A stretch of DNA of 64,000 bases, from assembly GCA_948146395.1 (NCBI GenBank), contig OX411543.1, positions 24,670,526 through 24,734,525 of the forward strand, read 5' to 3'. The DNA is from Fragum whitleyi. Its lineage: Eukaryota; Mollusca; Bivalvia; Cardiida; Cardiidae. Made by a program: the position numbers and the translations under genes. Below are positions 9,945 to 21,239 of this stretch, piece by piece (within the stretch, counting starts at the first letter, position 1; each line of letters starts with the position of its first letter). The notes under the pieces were generated by a model. The model was not told where the DNA came from, did no database searches, and was given only the letters and a program-made list of their open reading frames with translations.

Positions 9945-12900
9945 CACACCGTACAACCGGTTGCGGCGATGACGGGTGAGAGTCAACGATGACAGCATCG
10001 GAACATTATGCCGAGGAGACGGTAGGTCAAATAAATTTATTCGTGTAAATAAACGATTGAAGCTTTGGTATTCTAAAGCAGTAAATGATCGTGTAAGTGT
10101 TCAGCGCTTCTATAGAATAAATCTTTTCTCATATCCCTCCCAAATGAGGCCACAATCATTGATTATTTCGGAGGTTTCCCATGAAAAGTTACGAAATTAG
10201 ACTTTATGCACTCATATTTCGCCTATCTCTCAATAAATGCTATTTTAACTTGTACACATCGGAAGTCTAATCATCCGCCGATATTTCTTCCAAATTTGAA
10301 GCCATAATTCAAAAAAATAAACACACAGCGGGTCCCCAAAGACGACATGTAGGAAGAAAAATGTTGCCTCTGTAGACAGTCGGAATTTTACGGGGTTGAC
10401 ATAGATGACAGAACTGAATTATTTGTGATTGCCGATGTCGATAGACCCATATTCAGATTCTCGCACAAAAATGATCATTTTTGGTGTCTTATTTTTCAAT
10501 AACACACCAAAAAAATTTAGATCGACATACATGCTGACATTCATGTCCACTATTTTTCAAATGATGTGTCTTATCGAAAATTAATTCAAGGGATTTAATG
10601 TAGGATTTCAAATACTCACAAACCAAAAAAACAGTTGTGATCAGACTGAATATCTCGTTTGCGTTTTTTACTTGTAATTCCAGTGACTTAGTATACATTC
10701 GACAAGTCAAAAAAGCATTTCTATTGGAAAACATAGTTGTCCTGTCTTTCATTATCTTTCGTTAACTTCGATAATATCCACGAGTTCACAAGATTGATTT
10801 TTATTTTAGATAGAATAAAATCATACTAACAAAGTCAGGGATCGAAAAGGAGGATTATGAAAAATGAAAAATCTATCCGATACTTTTCTAAAAGCTTATT
10901 TCATTTTATGTATAGGTCACTGAGCAATAGGAAATTACTTCATGTAGATATATAAGAAAAGGTGAGAGGGAGATTCGATCTTCGGACCTCTGCACTGCGA
11001 GTCTCTGTCCTTATGCATATATCTCATTCTATTCTGTTATCACGATTTGGTATATATAAGTAAAATTCGCTATTCTGACTCGTGGGTTGTATACAAATGT
11101 ATTGTAATCACAAGTCACAATAGCGTATTTGAGTTATATTGTTACTTGAATGTAATGTTTGCTTATTGTTTATCCATATAAGGAAGTGGGATCGAATACT
11201 TAAGAAGGCGAGCAGGAATCTTAATTGATTGATTGAATGGAGTTTAACGCCGATTTCAACATTTTTGCGGTTATGTCGAGGCGGCTGGAGCACCTAGCAA
11301 TGGATCCCTGGTATTTCTCTCACCAGTACAGCCATCACATCCTTTCCTAGCCTCCAGCTGCTATCTCACATAGGTTAACGATTATCAGCCCATTGGTGAG
11401 AGACTGATAACTTTCAAAGTTGACAAATTTATGACAATTTTGAAAGGAGTTTTACGTTGACCCTTGTAACAAAACATGTGTTTTGTGATGTGTTCCTTTA
11501 CACTTTATTTCATACTGACGCCAAGAAAAAAAAGCCTTAGTAAAATGTGAAATTTCTTTTCCATGTGGCATTTTACATCCCAAAAAAACATTGGTTAATT
11601 TTAATAAAACTCCCTCTGCGAGTGTCAAATTGAAAGGACTTTGATCTCGTGATTTGGAATGTCTAAACTTTTTTCGAGGAACATGTGCGCCTTTTTAAGG
11701 TTGTTGCTTCGATGAAAATTACACATGTTTCTCTAGCATTTGATATGCTTGTCAGTGATTCACGCATAAAGTGTGTATTTCAATTTTGTAAATCTATCCT
11801 TTTCATGTTCTCAAAAATAATCCAACATTTTGTTTTAAGTTCAAATCGAAAAACACCCTATGCATTTGAAACTGACTTTACACACTGATTTAATGGTGGA
11901 AATCTAATCAACTACTTCTTCTCCTTCTTTATCTTCTTCTTCGTTTTATGCATTTTTATTGTTAAGCGTCAGAAAGCGTTATTATAAGGAAATAGATTTA
12001 GGACCTTAATCGCCGTTTTTGTTTACAGTTGTAAACAAATTTGTTTATATATAACATTGTTGGCCTGTGGCTCATTTAATGTTCCTGCTTACCTTCTTCA
12101 GTATTCGAAACCCACTTCCTTATATGGATAAAAAATAGGCAAACATTACATTCAAGTCACATTATATAACCAATCGTGATAACAAAATAGAATGAGCTAT
12201 ATCCATAAGGTCAGAGATTCGCAGTGCAGAGGTCCGAAGATCGAATCTCCCTCTCACCTTTTCTTATATATCTACATGAAGTAATTTCCTATTGCTCAGT
12301 GACCTATACATAAAATATATATATATATATATATATAAAAAAAAATAGGTCTAAGAAAAGTTACGGATAGATTTTTCATTTTTCATAATCCTCCTTTTTC
12401 GATCTCTGAAAATCAATCTTGTGAACTCGTGGATATTATCGAAAGTTAACGAAAGATAATGAAAGACAGGACAACTATGTTTTCCAATAGAAATGCTTTT
12501 TTGACTTGTCGAATGTATACTAAGTCACTGGAATTACAAGTAAAAAACGCAAACGAGATATTCAGTCTGATCACAACTGTTTTTTCTTGGTTTGTGAGTA
12601 TTTGAAATCCTACATTAAATCCCTTGAATTAATTTTCGATAAGACACATCATTTGAAAAATAGTGGACATGAATGTCAGCATGTATGTCGATCTAAATTT
12701 TTTTGGTGTGTTATTGAAAAATACGACACCAAAAATGATCATTTTTATGCGAGAATCTGAATATGGGTCTATCGACATCGGCAATCACAAATAATTCAAG
12801 TCTGTCATCTATGTCAACCCCGTAAAATTACGACTGTCTACAGAGGCAACATTTTTCTTCCTACATGTCGTCTTTGGGGACCCGCTGTGTGTTTATTTTT

Positions 12901-13269
12901 TTGAATTATGGCTTCAAATTTGGAAGAAATATCGGCGGATGATTAGACTTCATCTGTGTACAAGTTAAAATAGCATTTATTGAGAGATAGGCGAAATATG
13001 AGTGCATAAAGTCTTATTTCGTAACTTTTCATGGGAAACCTCCGAAATAATCAATGATTGTGGCCTTATTTGGGAGGGATATGAGAAAAGATTTATTCCG
13101 TAGAAGCGCTGAACACTTACACGATCATTTATCTGCATTAGAATACCAAAGCTTCGATCGTTTATGTACACGAATAAATTTATTTGACCTACCGTCTCCT
13201 CGGCATAATGTTCCGATGCTGTCATCGTTGACTCTCACCCGTCATCGCCGCAACCGGTTGTACGGTGTG
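9945..13269. mobile_element. Foldback element N1: about 1.2-kb inverted arms around an 0.85-kb loop
   Basis: Left arm 9945 to about 11217 is the reverse complement, with only scattered differences, of about 12075 to 13269. Outer ends are CACACCGTACAACCGGTTGC and its complement. AGATA flanks both sides (9940-9944, 13270-13274), a candidate 5-bp target duplication. The loop holds the SINE fragment at 11224-11405 and AT-rich unique DNA. The right arm has an extra (TA)n stretch at 12318-12336. Both arms include a tRNA-like B-box word near 10980/12230. No transposase frame was found. Confidence 0.85.
11224..11405 (-). mobile_element. SINE fragment lacking its tRNA head, in the loop of foldback N1
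   Basis: It has the tail-side sequence TTGATTGATTGAATGG and the body of the SINE family at 30697 (CGGCTGGAGCACCTAG, ATCCTTTCCTAGCCTCCAGC, CACATAGGTTAACGATTATC), ending before the head. It sits just where the left arm of N1 stops matching the right arm. Confidence 0.75.
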
Positions 13270-13540
13270 AGATAATAGATTGAATTCAAGTCCATTGACA
13301 GTTGTCCATTAAATGTTATATTTTGGAAAGGGATAATAAAAGACATTCTTACATGTGAATTACCTCCAAAGTTCGAAAACTGTGCAATGAGTATGTGCGT
13401 AACATTTCCAACAATTTCAGTTGTAAGCAAGGCACAAATTTTTCAGTCAGTATTACCACAAATCGGGAATATCGGCGGTTTTACGGAAAACACCTCGCAC
13501 GTGGATTAAATGACGTCTAACCACCAAGATGACTATGAAT

Positions 13541-13857
13541 ATATATAATACGTACTTAGTGTTTTGTATGAGAAAAAATATCTTACGAGGTTGGGAGAAT
13601 TGATAAATGTCGAGACTCTGCCGAGACAATTATCGATTCCCACAACCGAGATAGATATTTTTTTCATTCAATACACTAAGTGTGTATTATATTTATCTTA
13701 TAACCTCTATTTGCCTTGTTTTCGTAGATGTTTCAAACAGAAATGCAAGTTTCTAACAATAACCGCATTATATCATTGATCTAAAATAACCATGTGGTAT
13801 CATAAAAAATATCATACGGGATGTTATCATACGGATATTTGTATAGTTATAAGATAA
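13541..13857 (-). mobile_element. Family E MITE, copy E2
   Basis: Inverted copy of E1, including the hairpin (13548-13690) and the end TATAGTTATAAGATAA. Confidence 0.82.
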
Positions 13858-14300
13858 AAAAAACGTTAAATCAAAGAAAGATTAAAACTGGACATAGCAT
13901 AATTTGATAACAAAACACAATGCATTGTGTATTTTTTTCTTCAAGCGTATTGACCAAAGCCGCATTACTCAAAAGTGACCCCAAATTACTACATTTACGA
14001 CCGATGCACGGAAAAGTCCGAGCGATATTCCGAATGGATCACCACACACGTCAATAAGATAACTCGCTTACATCCTAAAGAGTGGTTATGTGAAATTGTT
14101 AGAGATGTTACGTAAAGGCTCTAATAATTTAATATTATTTGTTGCCCTCAATTTTCGAGCATTCTGGTTGACTGAAAAATTGGTTTTATTCCTCAATCAA
14201 AACAACTCTGAGTACGCACCTATTCTTAAACTAGCGAGCAAAGTAGACCCGCAAGAAATATAACTTATTATGGAGTAATTCTTCCATTTTCGCTTCATGA

Positions 14301-14739
14301 TACAGTTAATTACATCGTGAAATTGACATTTAACTCAATCAAAACCATTCTAAATCGCTCACTCAGCGCTCCATTCATTTATTCCAAACACTCACTCAAA
14401 CCATTCAAAAAAGCTCCAAAGTCACTGAAAAACATATAACAAAAACTTCGTTCAAAATAAAAATAGCTTCGGAAAAATTCTGGATTTCACTGAATTGATA
14501 GAAATTATAAGCGTCTGATTAGATCTCGAAGAAATAGAAAGCTATTTGTAGAACATTTATACATTTTATTAAAGGGAGGTAATCAATATCGCAAATTTTG
14601 TTCATCCTGAACAAAATTTAAGATATATGATTACCTCCCATTAAATTCACTCAAAACTCGCTCCACACACTCATTCAATTTCATTCCTAATCAATCCCAA
14701 ATCATCCGTCTTGTCAATTTCACGATGTTGTCAACTGTA
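14301..14739 (-). mobile_element. MITE family A, copy A5
   Basis: Both ends present (TACAGTTAATTACATCGTGA; ATGTTGTCAACTGTA), inverted relative to A4. Central palindrome about 14574-14642. Confidence 0.9.
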
Positions 14740-14963
14740 TTATATTCTCAGATATGAAAATAATATTTCTTTTTAATTCAATGGAGGTATGTAAATCAAA
14801 TCCTAAAGTTGAATGTATATAATTACGAGAAAACAGAATAACGTACATTTCAAAGTACGTTATTTGATTACGTATTTTCTGAAGAAAAATAAAATCAATA
14901 TGAAACCACAACATAAAATCAATAGAAAACAACGACAACAAAACACACACGCCCGCATTTGCA

Positions 14964-14987
14964 AAAAAAAAAAAAAAAAAAAAAATA
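14964..14987. repeat. Poly-A tract
   Basis: An A run of more than 20 bases. Similar tracts lie at 16926-16945 and 25977-26002. None is adjacent to a recognisable retroposed body, so they are listed as simple repeats. Confidence 0.9.
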
Positions 14988-15066
14988 AATAAATAAAAAT
15001 GACCTTCTTACCTTTTAATGAAACATTTTTCATTCAAAGGTAAAAACAAATCAAACTTTACATATG

Positions 15067-15323
15067 TGACGCGTCACGCGAAAAGGGGCCCTCTCGGTAG
15101 TTCGTAAAGTGTCGACGTTAGTCAGACTGCACGGAATGGGTAGACTGACTATGGTAGAAACTTTTCGCACTTTGATTATTTTCTGAATCTACAATGAATA
15201 ATCTACCTTCCAGTGAAAAGATTTATGAAATGCGACCTCTGGTTGATCGACGCTGGACCCGATCTCTTTTTCAAATATTTATAACAAAAATTCCCAGATG
15301 GTTCCCCTTCGCGTGGCGGGTCA
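15067..15323. mobile_element. Family C MITE, copy C3
   Basis: TGACGCGTCACGCGAAAAGG to GCGTGGCGGGTCA, with AGTCAGACTGCACGG and AATCTACCTTCCAGTG inside. Non-coding. Confidence 0.85.
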
Positions 15324-15453
15324 CACATAATAAAAAATTTGTCCTCTTTAAATGTACAATTGTGTCTTCAAGTCTATTGGAAATCGCTTGAAATTGCGTA
15401 TGTTGGAGAGTGAAAAAAAAAAGAAAATGTAATTATTCGGTAAGATACAAAAG

Positions 15454-15709
15454 TGACCCGTCACCCGGAAAGGGACCATCTGGGTAGTGCGTAAAATGTC
15501 AACCCTAGTCAGACTGGGCGGACTGCGCAGACTGACTAGGATCGAATCTTTTCGAAATGTGCCTATTTTCTGAATCTAGAATGACAAATCTACCTTCCAG
15601 TGAATTTTTTTTGAAATGTGAACTCTTGTTGACCTATGCTGGACCCAATCTCTATTTCAAAAATTCATGTACAGCGTTCCAAGACGGTCCCCTTTCGCGT
15701 GACGGGTCA
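15454..15709. mobile_element. Family C MITE, copy C4
   Basis: TGACCCGTCACCCGGAAAGG to TTCGCGTGACGGGTCA, 256 bases; same orientation and interior as C3, 130 bases away. Confidence 0.88.
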
Positions 15710-17230
15710 CAAATACAAATGATCCATAATCCATGAACCCTTGCCCAAATGACACCACTTTGATGTTTCGATTGTTTAACCCAGATACTACTTAACAATA
15801 TAAGACTCATCCAGTTTTTAAGAATTTACAAACTTACATTCTTTGTGCGTTTGAATTGATAAGAAACTGAAAAATGTTGTAGAAAACAATCTACACGAAA
15901 CTAGCATTTTCTTCTCATAATTTTCTCACTTAATTGATATTAAATCTTCGGTAAATGTGGAATTTGGTACATGAAAAAAACCTGGTTTATCACAGCATTT
16001 AATTCTTTTTGTAAAATAACTCTTTTCTTGTATTTAAATAACAAAAGCATGTATTGTGATTTTTTTACAGGAATATACATACGGAAATTGTCAATTTCAT
16101 TATCTTGTAGGCAGGTATTTCTGTTTTACAGATACAAGATTTCATTAAAATATTTAAGCTCCATAAACACAGAAAGAGGGAGTATTTTGTATTCAAAATC
16201 AAAGTATTTCAATAAAACCTTATGTCGTTGAATCATCTTCAAATGAGTGCCCACAACATAGGCTTTCATTGAGAAATAAAGATTTTCGACTGGATTTACC
16301 CCCTCTTATCTGTACCTCTGTAAAAACAAATGTGACCCGTCCCGCTAAAAAATGACCATCTGGGCAGCGCGTAAAGTATCGACCCTAGTCCATTACATAT
16401 GAGCCAGTGTGTGACATTTCCAACAATTTCATGGTTACCTGATGGAAATACAGTGAGAAGCCTCGGCAATCACACAGTTCATTGAAAATATTTTGGGATT
16501 GCTAACAGAGACTGTAGGGCTGTAGCTATATATTTAGCGCGAACTGAAGACTCTGATCAGACTGTGCGGATGCACAGAATGATCCCAGTCCACATGTTGC
16601 GCACATGAGAAATTGTCAAAATGTCAGGCGTAGGCACATTTTAATTCTATTGCCTAGTTCGAAATTTTAATTGTCAAATTGGTTCGTGAAGACACGTATG
16701 TAACTCATAACTCGTCAATCATTGCTTTAAAACATTTCTATTTAAATTCAAGACTCGTTCAAGATCAGTTTTTAAAAAAAAAGAAAAAAGAAAAACTCTA
16801 TCCTAAATGTACACATTTATTTAATCAAAGGAATGTAAAATTTTATCGCATTTGCGTGTAATTTGAACCCCCTGTTGTTTCATTCAAAATTGCTTAACTA
16901 AGTCATTCGAATTCAAGTCGAAATTAAAAAAAAAAAAAAAAAAACCCTTACTTTCCTTAAATTGGACAATATTCATATTTGTTACTCACCTATTATTTCG
17001 ATGGCATCATAGCACATTATTTGATAGTAAAACTGCATATGTGTTACCCTTGATACTTGTATCACTGACAATTTACAAAAGACGACAAGGTGAAAGATCC
17101 AAATTATTTGCAATTACTATTTAGAAATAATTGTTTTTAGCCAATTGTCAGAACGACAACACTTTTCAAGTCTAACATCCTTTTTTATTGTATCATATGG
17201 CTAATCTGATCTTAATACAGCTTGGTCAAT
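15710..17230. other. Intergenic DNA downstream of the GPCR
   Basis: Apart from the C5 fragment (16333) and poly-A tracts, I see no repeat or coding signal. Short open frames of 60-86 codons are of low complexity. Confidence 0.6.
16333..16395. mobile_element. Family C MITE fragment (C5)
   Basis: TGACCCGTCCCGCTAAAAAA-type left end, ACCATCTGGGCAGCGCG and GTATCGACCCTAGTC, then unrelated sequence. Confidence 0.6.
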
Positions 17231-17231
17231 C

Positions 17232-17237
17232 TTTATT
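17232..17237 (-). promoter_or_regulatory. Candidate polyadenylation signal of the GPCR gene
   Basis: The minus strand reads AATAAA about 80 bases past the GPCR stop codon. A second AATAAA lies at 17184-17189. Position and motif fit a short 3' UTR; transcript data would be needed to choose between them. Confidence 0.45.
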
Positions 17238-17314
17238 ATTTGAATCATAAAAAAATAATTATGCTGTAACAATTTTTAAGTCAACAGGTTTGGATGCTAA
17301 ATCGCTTTATATCT

Positions 17315-19474
17315 TCAACACAGTTTTGGTCTTATATCATGTAGCAACCTAAGTGCTTCTTTTCTAAATACAGAGCTACTGAACGTGCACAATATGGCGT
17401 TTGTGGCGTAGTTCAGGTACACAATTTTTAGAGAAAAATAATGTAAAATATCGGCTGCTACCGAATCAATGTTTGTATTACGCATGATGGAAACAACTGC
17501 AATCGGCACTATTGTTGTCAGAAAGAACATAATTGTGATCATAACCATGGCCAACGTGCTTCGTCGAATGTTATTGAAATTCGTGGACTGCGTTTGTACG
17601 GTTGTAATACCTGTCCCTGGCATACATTCTCTTCCGCCAATTGCGTCTACTTTTAAAGCGTAAGATCGCTCTCGTTTGCAACCTATAATTGATCCTGTTT
17701 CTCTTCTTTGTCTAATGCTTAAATGTCTTAGATGCCCTTCAGATTGTGGTGACTTTGAATTAGTCAATTGCACATTTTTTGCTTCTTGTTCACTTTTTTT
17801 GTTAATTACGATTGCGTTGTCGTTTTTATTAGTAGCGAAAGAGTCCAAGGTTTGTTGTTCATTACCTCTGGCGATCACTTTCGCCATATCTAGTTCCTGA
17901 CTATCTGCATTTAATTTACCTTTGAGCCCTTGATTGACGGGACAAGATACATATGACCCCTTCTTTTGTTTTAGGCTTGTTGAAACGCAGTTCTGAAAAC
18001 TATTTGGATATGATATACCTTGCGCATATCCACTGAAAGAAGTTGTAGCTAAGCAACTTTCTTGTTTACTTTCAATCAAAGTTTCCTGTGCTTGTTCTTG
18101 TATACGACCAAACGAGGGTTCTTTTGTGCTTTTTTGGGCTGTAAATGTATTTAATTCTACGGATATGGTTCCAGTTATACCGTCAGGGTGTTTAGATGAA
18201 TGGCATGGACCATCCTTACCATCTAACTCTATAGGCCTATCTTGATCCTGAGTTGATGGCGCTTGTTGCTGACTTGCTTGCTCATGGTCTGAACCTCTTA
18301 AATCCACATATTTACCAAAAACATTTCGTTTCTTTGAATGTCGTTTATCAAGTGCAGATGACCGTCTACTAACGATATACTTAGTATAGTTTATTTTGTT
18401 TTGTTCATGTATTTTATTTGTAGCACAACTTGTATTTATTGCTGGAGCCTCATATTCTGCAGGATTGGTCAAACTAAATTGTTTGGTGTCTGGTTTACGA
18501 GTACAACACGGCTCTCCAAAATTGACCTCTTCTTCTGTTTCATTTGGACCGGTCCTTAGTATTTCTTCATTTCTACCAAATTGATCGTGTGGAAAGTTCC
18601 TGTCATAGGCAGATTGTTTTGGCGCACTGTTTGCTTCATTTAGTGCAGACGAAACTGCCGATTCTCCTTCTTTTTCTGCTTTGTGACTCTCATTTACAAG
18701 AACGGGAAATGGCTTCGCTTGTTCGGTAGCGGTTGGATTTCTTGTATGTGGAATTTGTGTATTTGCAAAAGGTTGCTGCCTCACCCGCATCCGTTTACGT
18801 AAATGAATGCCAATTTTCAGGTAAAATAAGCAAAGAGGAACAAATATTGCAACTACTAAAATACTGGGAATAATGTTCAGTACTTTTATTGCGTCGTGTG
18901 AGTCATCGACTCTACACTGGCCCCATTTATCTGTATAAGTTCCAATTATTTTTGGAATGAACACAACTGCTGAGCTGCTTAATATTACAGGACAAATTAT
19001 CTTAGAGGCCCTTTTTAATGCCAAGGTCGAATGTGGCTTTCGAACTAGGAGGAATCTGTCCAAACCTATAAAGAAAATGATAAGGGCCGATATCATGAAA
19101 GCATTGAGGTGAATGTAAACAAATAGTTTACATTTCCAAGCTGATCCAGTTAGGGCAGAGAAATTGGAAGCTAGCGCATACTCGATAGGACAGTTTATCA
19201 AAAGCGTCAACAGGTTAACCACATAAAGCCAGATCAGATATATTCTATTTGAGGACCTTTTCGTGTCCCTCTTGAATACGGCCAAAAGCGTGATATTGTC
19301 AAACACACCAACCACCAACACAATAAAAATGAAACACTGTGCGGCATACACACTCCATCCAGGTACTCTCAGATTTAAAGGTAGTTTCTCTGCAAAAGCT
19401 GTTGTGTTAGAATCTAGATTTATGATATTTCCAGTATGGTTTGATAATTCCTTTAACTCATTTGAAGAATCCAT
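17315..19474 (-). CDS. Divergent rhodopsin-like (class A) orphan GPCR, single exon, very long third intracellular loop
   Basis: A 719-residue protein whose seven hydrophobic segments sit at about residues 43-67, 79-101, 117-144, 158-178, 199-221, 640-663 and 675-699; it should be a plasma-membrane G-protein-coupled receptor. Class A landmarks seen: N60 in TM1, C115 at the top of TM3 and C187 in loop 2 (expected disulfide), D139-R140-F141 in place of DRY, P213 in TM5, P657 in TM6. N-glycosylation sequons lie at N12, N23 and N104. Departures from the family: TM2 has N87 where Asp is usual, TM6 has T-I-V-P for CWxP, TM7 has N692-A-I-L-C for NPxxY. Residues 224-636 form a polar, Lys/Glu/Gln/Ser-rich loop of about 410 residues. 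An in-frame TAA lies 9 bases upstream of the ATG, so this start is the first possible within the exon, although a splice acceptor just upstream cannot be excluded. The ligand is unknown; peptide or amine receptor is plausible but unproven. Confidence 0.9.
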   Translation of the reverse strand: MDSSNELKELSNHTGNIINLDSNTTAFAEKLPLNLRVPGWSVYAAQCFIFIVLVVGVFDNITLLAVFKRDTKRSSNRIYLIWLYVVNLLTLLINCPIEYALASNFSALTGSAWKCKLFVYIHLNAFMISALIIFFIGLDRFLLVRKPHSTLALKRASKIICPVILSSSAVVFIPKIIGTYTDKWGQCRVDDSHDAIKVLNIIPSILVVAIFVPLCLFYLKIGIHLRKRMRVRQQPFANTQIPHTRNPTATEQAKPFPVLVNESHKAEKEGESAVSSALNEANSAPKQSAYDRNFPHDQFGRNEEILRTGPNETEEEVNFGEPCCTRKPDTKQFSLTNPAEYEAPAINTSCATNKIHEQNKINYTKYIVSRRSSALDKRHSKKRNVFGKYVDLRGSDHEQASQQQAPSTQDQDRPIELDGKDGPCHSSKHPDGITGTISVELNTFTAQKSTKEPSFGRIQEQAQETLIESKQESCLATTSFSGYAQGISYPNSFQNCVSTSLKQKKGSYVSCPVNQGLKGKLNADSQELDMAKVIARGNEQQTLDSFATNKNDNAIVINKKSEQEAKNVQLTNSKSPQSEGHLRHLSIRQRRETGSIIGCKRERSYALKVDAIGGRECMPGTGITTVQTQSTNFNNIRRSTLAMVMITIMFFLTTIVPIAVVSIMRNTNIDSVAADILHYFSLKIVYLNYATNAILCTFSSSVFRKEALRLLHDIRPKLC

Positions 19475-19812
19475 AATAAATTATGTGTTCAGATGCTCTC
19501 TCCGCAGTTAAATGAATTAAATGTGATTTCAGTTCAGGTATTTTGAAGTTCCACTGTAGGAAGTCTATCGGCATGTGTCACAAAATTTGATATACCACTA
19601 CAAAATTAGTCTCTATGGTAACATTACTGTCGCGTGAAGTCGATATTCCTATGCCATCTTTTTATAGCCCAACAACGAATGGCCATGGCTGTTTTTTCCG
19701 TCCTTTCGTCTGTCCGCTTATCCGCCCTTTCGTGGGCATTTTGTCTTGGGTATTTTTCTTTAAAATTTTATGACGTGTTAGTTTTGCCAAATACTGTGTT
19801 AAACAATGCTAA

Positions 19813-20105
19813 AGGTGTATTTTCAAAACTGAGCTCTGACGTAGGCGTTGAGTCTATGCTCATAGGTATATCGGGTATACCTAAAAATCACACGTTAGGA
19901 ATTGAATCTGGTTCCTCCACTTCAATTTTGAAAGTACAGTTATGAGTAAACCTTGCAATTAAAGACAAGCAATAACTTTCGTTTAGAGGTATAAATTGTA
20001 ATTATTTAAAGTATTTTATTTTAACTTGTTTCATCTATTTCGACAAAATAGCATGTGAATCTCGAGGATAAAGGTAGATTTTACGGCTCACCGCACAAAA
20101 TCTAC
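19813..20105 (+). mobile_element. Family H repeat, copy H1
   Basis: GGTGTATTTTCAAAACTGAG to TTTACGGCTCACCGCACAAA, about 290 bases; also seen at 34166, 49910 and 52047. It lies 340 bases upstream of the GPCR start codon. Confidence 0.75.
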
Positions 20106-20346
20106 GTATCCATAATAGTATTGTAGTTATTGAACCGTATCTATGTAAATGATAGCTTTATAGGACATGGGCCAAAAGAATTTTGTCCAACCAACACCCT
20201 CGTTGGAATTTTATAGACTATATATTTCTGAAACTCTATGGAATATAGAACTTCTCAGGAAAAGCTACAACCCTGGCGCATTGGGTTTTTGTAACAAAAA
20301 AGGTAACGTTAAAGGAGTCCGTTCATCAAAAAGGTCGGTTCAAAGA

Positions 20347-20778
20347 TACAGTAAATAACATCGTGAAATTGACATTCATCTGAATAAAAACCACTCTAAA
20401 TCGCCCATCGATCGCTCCATTCATTCATTCAAAACACTCGCTGAAACCAATCAAAAAGCTCAAAATAACTAAAATAGATTAGATCAAAAAGTACATGTAA
20501 AAAAGGCTGTAAGGTTCTTGATTCCATGGACATAATTGAAATGTAAACGTCTGACTGGTTCTTGAAGAGGTAGGAAGCTATTCATAGAAATTGTATGCAA
20601 ATTTTATAAAATGGAGATATTAGATATCGCCAATTTTTTTCATCCTAAGCAAAATTAGCGATATCGTAATTCTTCATTTTAAATTCACTAAAAACTCGCT
20701 CCACACACTCATTGAATCTCATTCCGAAATCATTCCAAAAGCATTAACCTTGTCAATTTCACGATGTTCTTAACTGTA
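20347..20778 (-). mobile_element. MITE family A, copy A6
   Basis: TACAGTAAATAACATCGTGA to ATGTTCTTAACTGTA, inverted relative to A4; the central palindrome near 20611-20685 is eroded. Confidence 0.88.
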
Positions 20779-21239
20779 GGTCTTTAGAACTGTAGCTAAA
20801 TTGATAAAAATGTCTTTTTATATACACGTCTGTGTTGCTGAATAAGTCAAGAGCCAATCCATGGTTTTATTTGAAATATCCAGTTCTTTTCAAAGACGTG
20901 ATATTGAAGTAAATACGTTACTCTGATAAATCAAGGAAATATAATGCAAATAGAAATGAATTTACAATCCCTGTCCCACATGTAATTTGGTTACGGCGCA
21001 TTTCTGAAAACCATTGGTTTAAATAATTATTTTTAGAGATACTAGCACTCTAGCGAGTTGGACAATTGTTAGGTACGTTTCTTAAAAGGTAACTTACAAG
21101 TATCCATCTAAAACAACCCTTTCACCTGCGGTCAATCCCACCAATTTCGTTTTAAATTGGACAAACAACTTGATATTTTTTGATACGAATGTCAACATTG
21201 TCGTACATGTGAGAAAAGTGAGTCGACAAGAACTTGTGT

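Noticed and set aside
10489..10752. 87-codon frame in the N1 arm, partly repeated in the other arm
   Set aside because: Similarity is due to the inverted repeat; the other arm carries a frame change (about 12585), and there is no domain.
17469..18729. Plus-strand frames of 61-74 codons inside the GPCR region
   Set aside because: Antisense shadows of the receptor coding sequence, with no independent domain or start context.
17315..19474. GPCR as a processed retrogene
   Set aside because: No poly-A remnant at its 3' side and no flanking duplication seen; many class A GPCRs are naturally intronless in the coding region.
19634..19945. 103-codon plus-strand frame upstream of the GPCR
   Set aside because: Its second half reads through family H repeat sequence, and the other H copies do not keep the frame.
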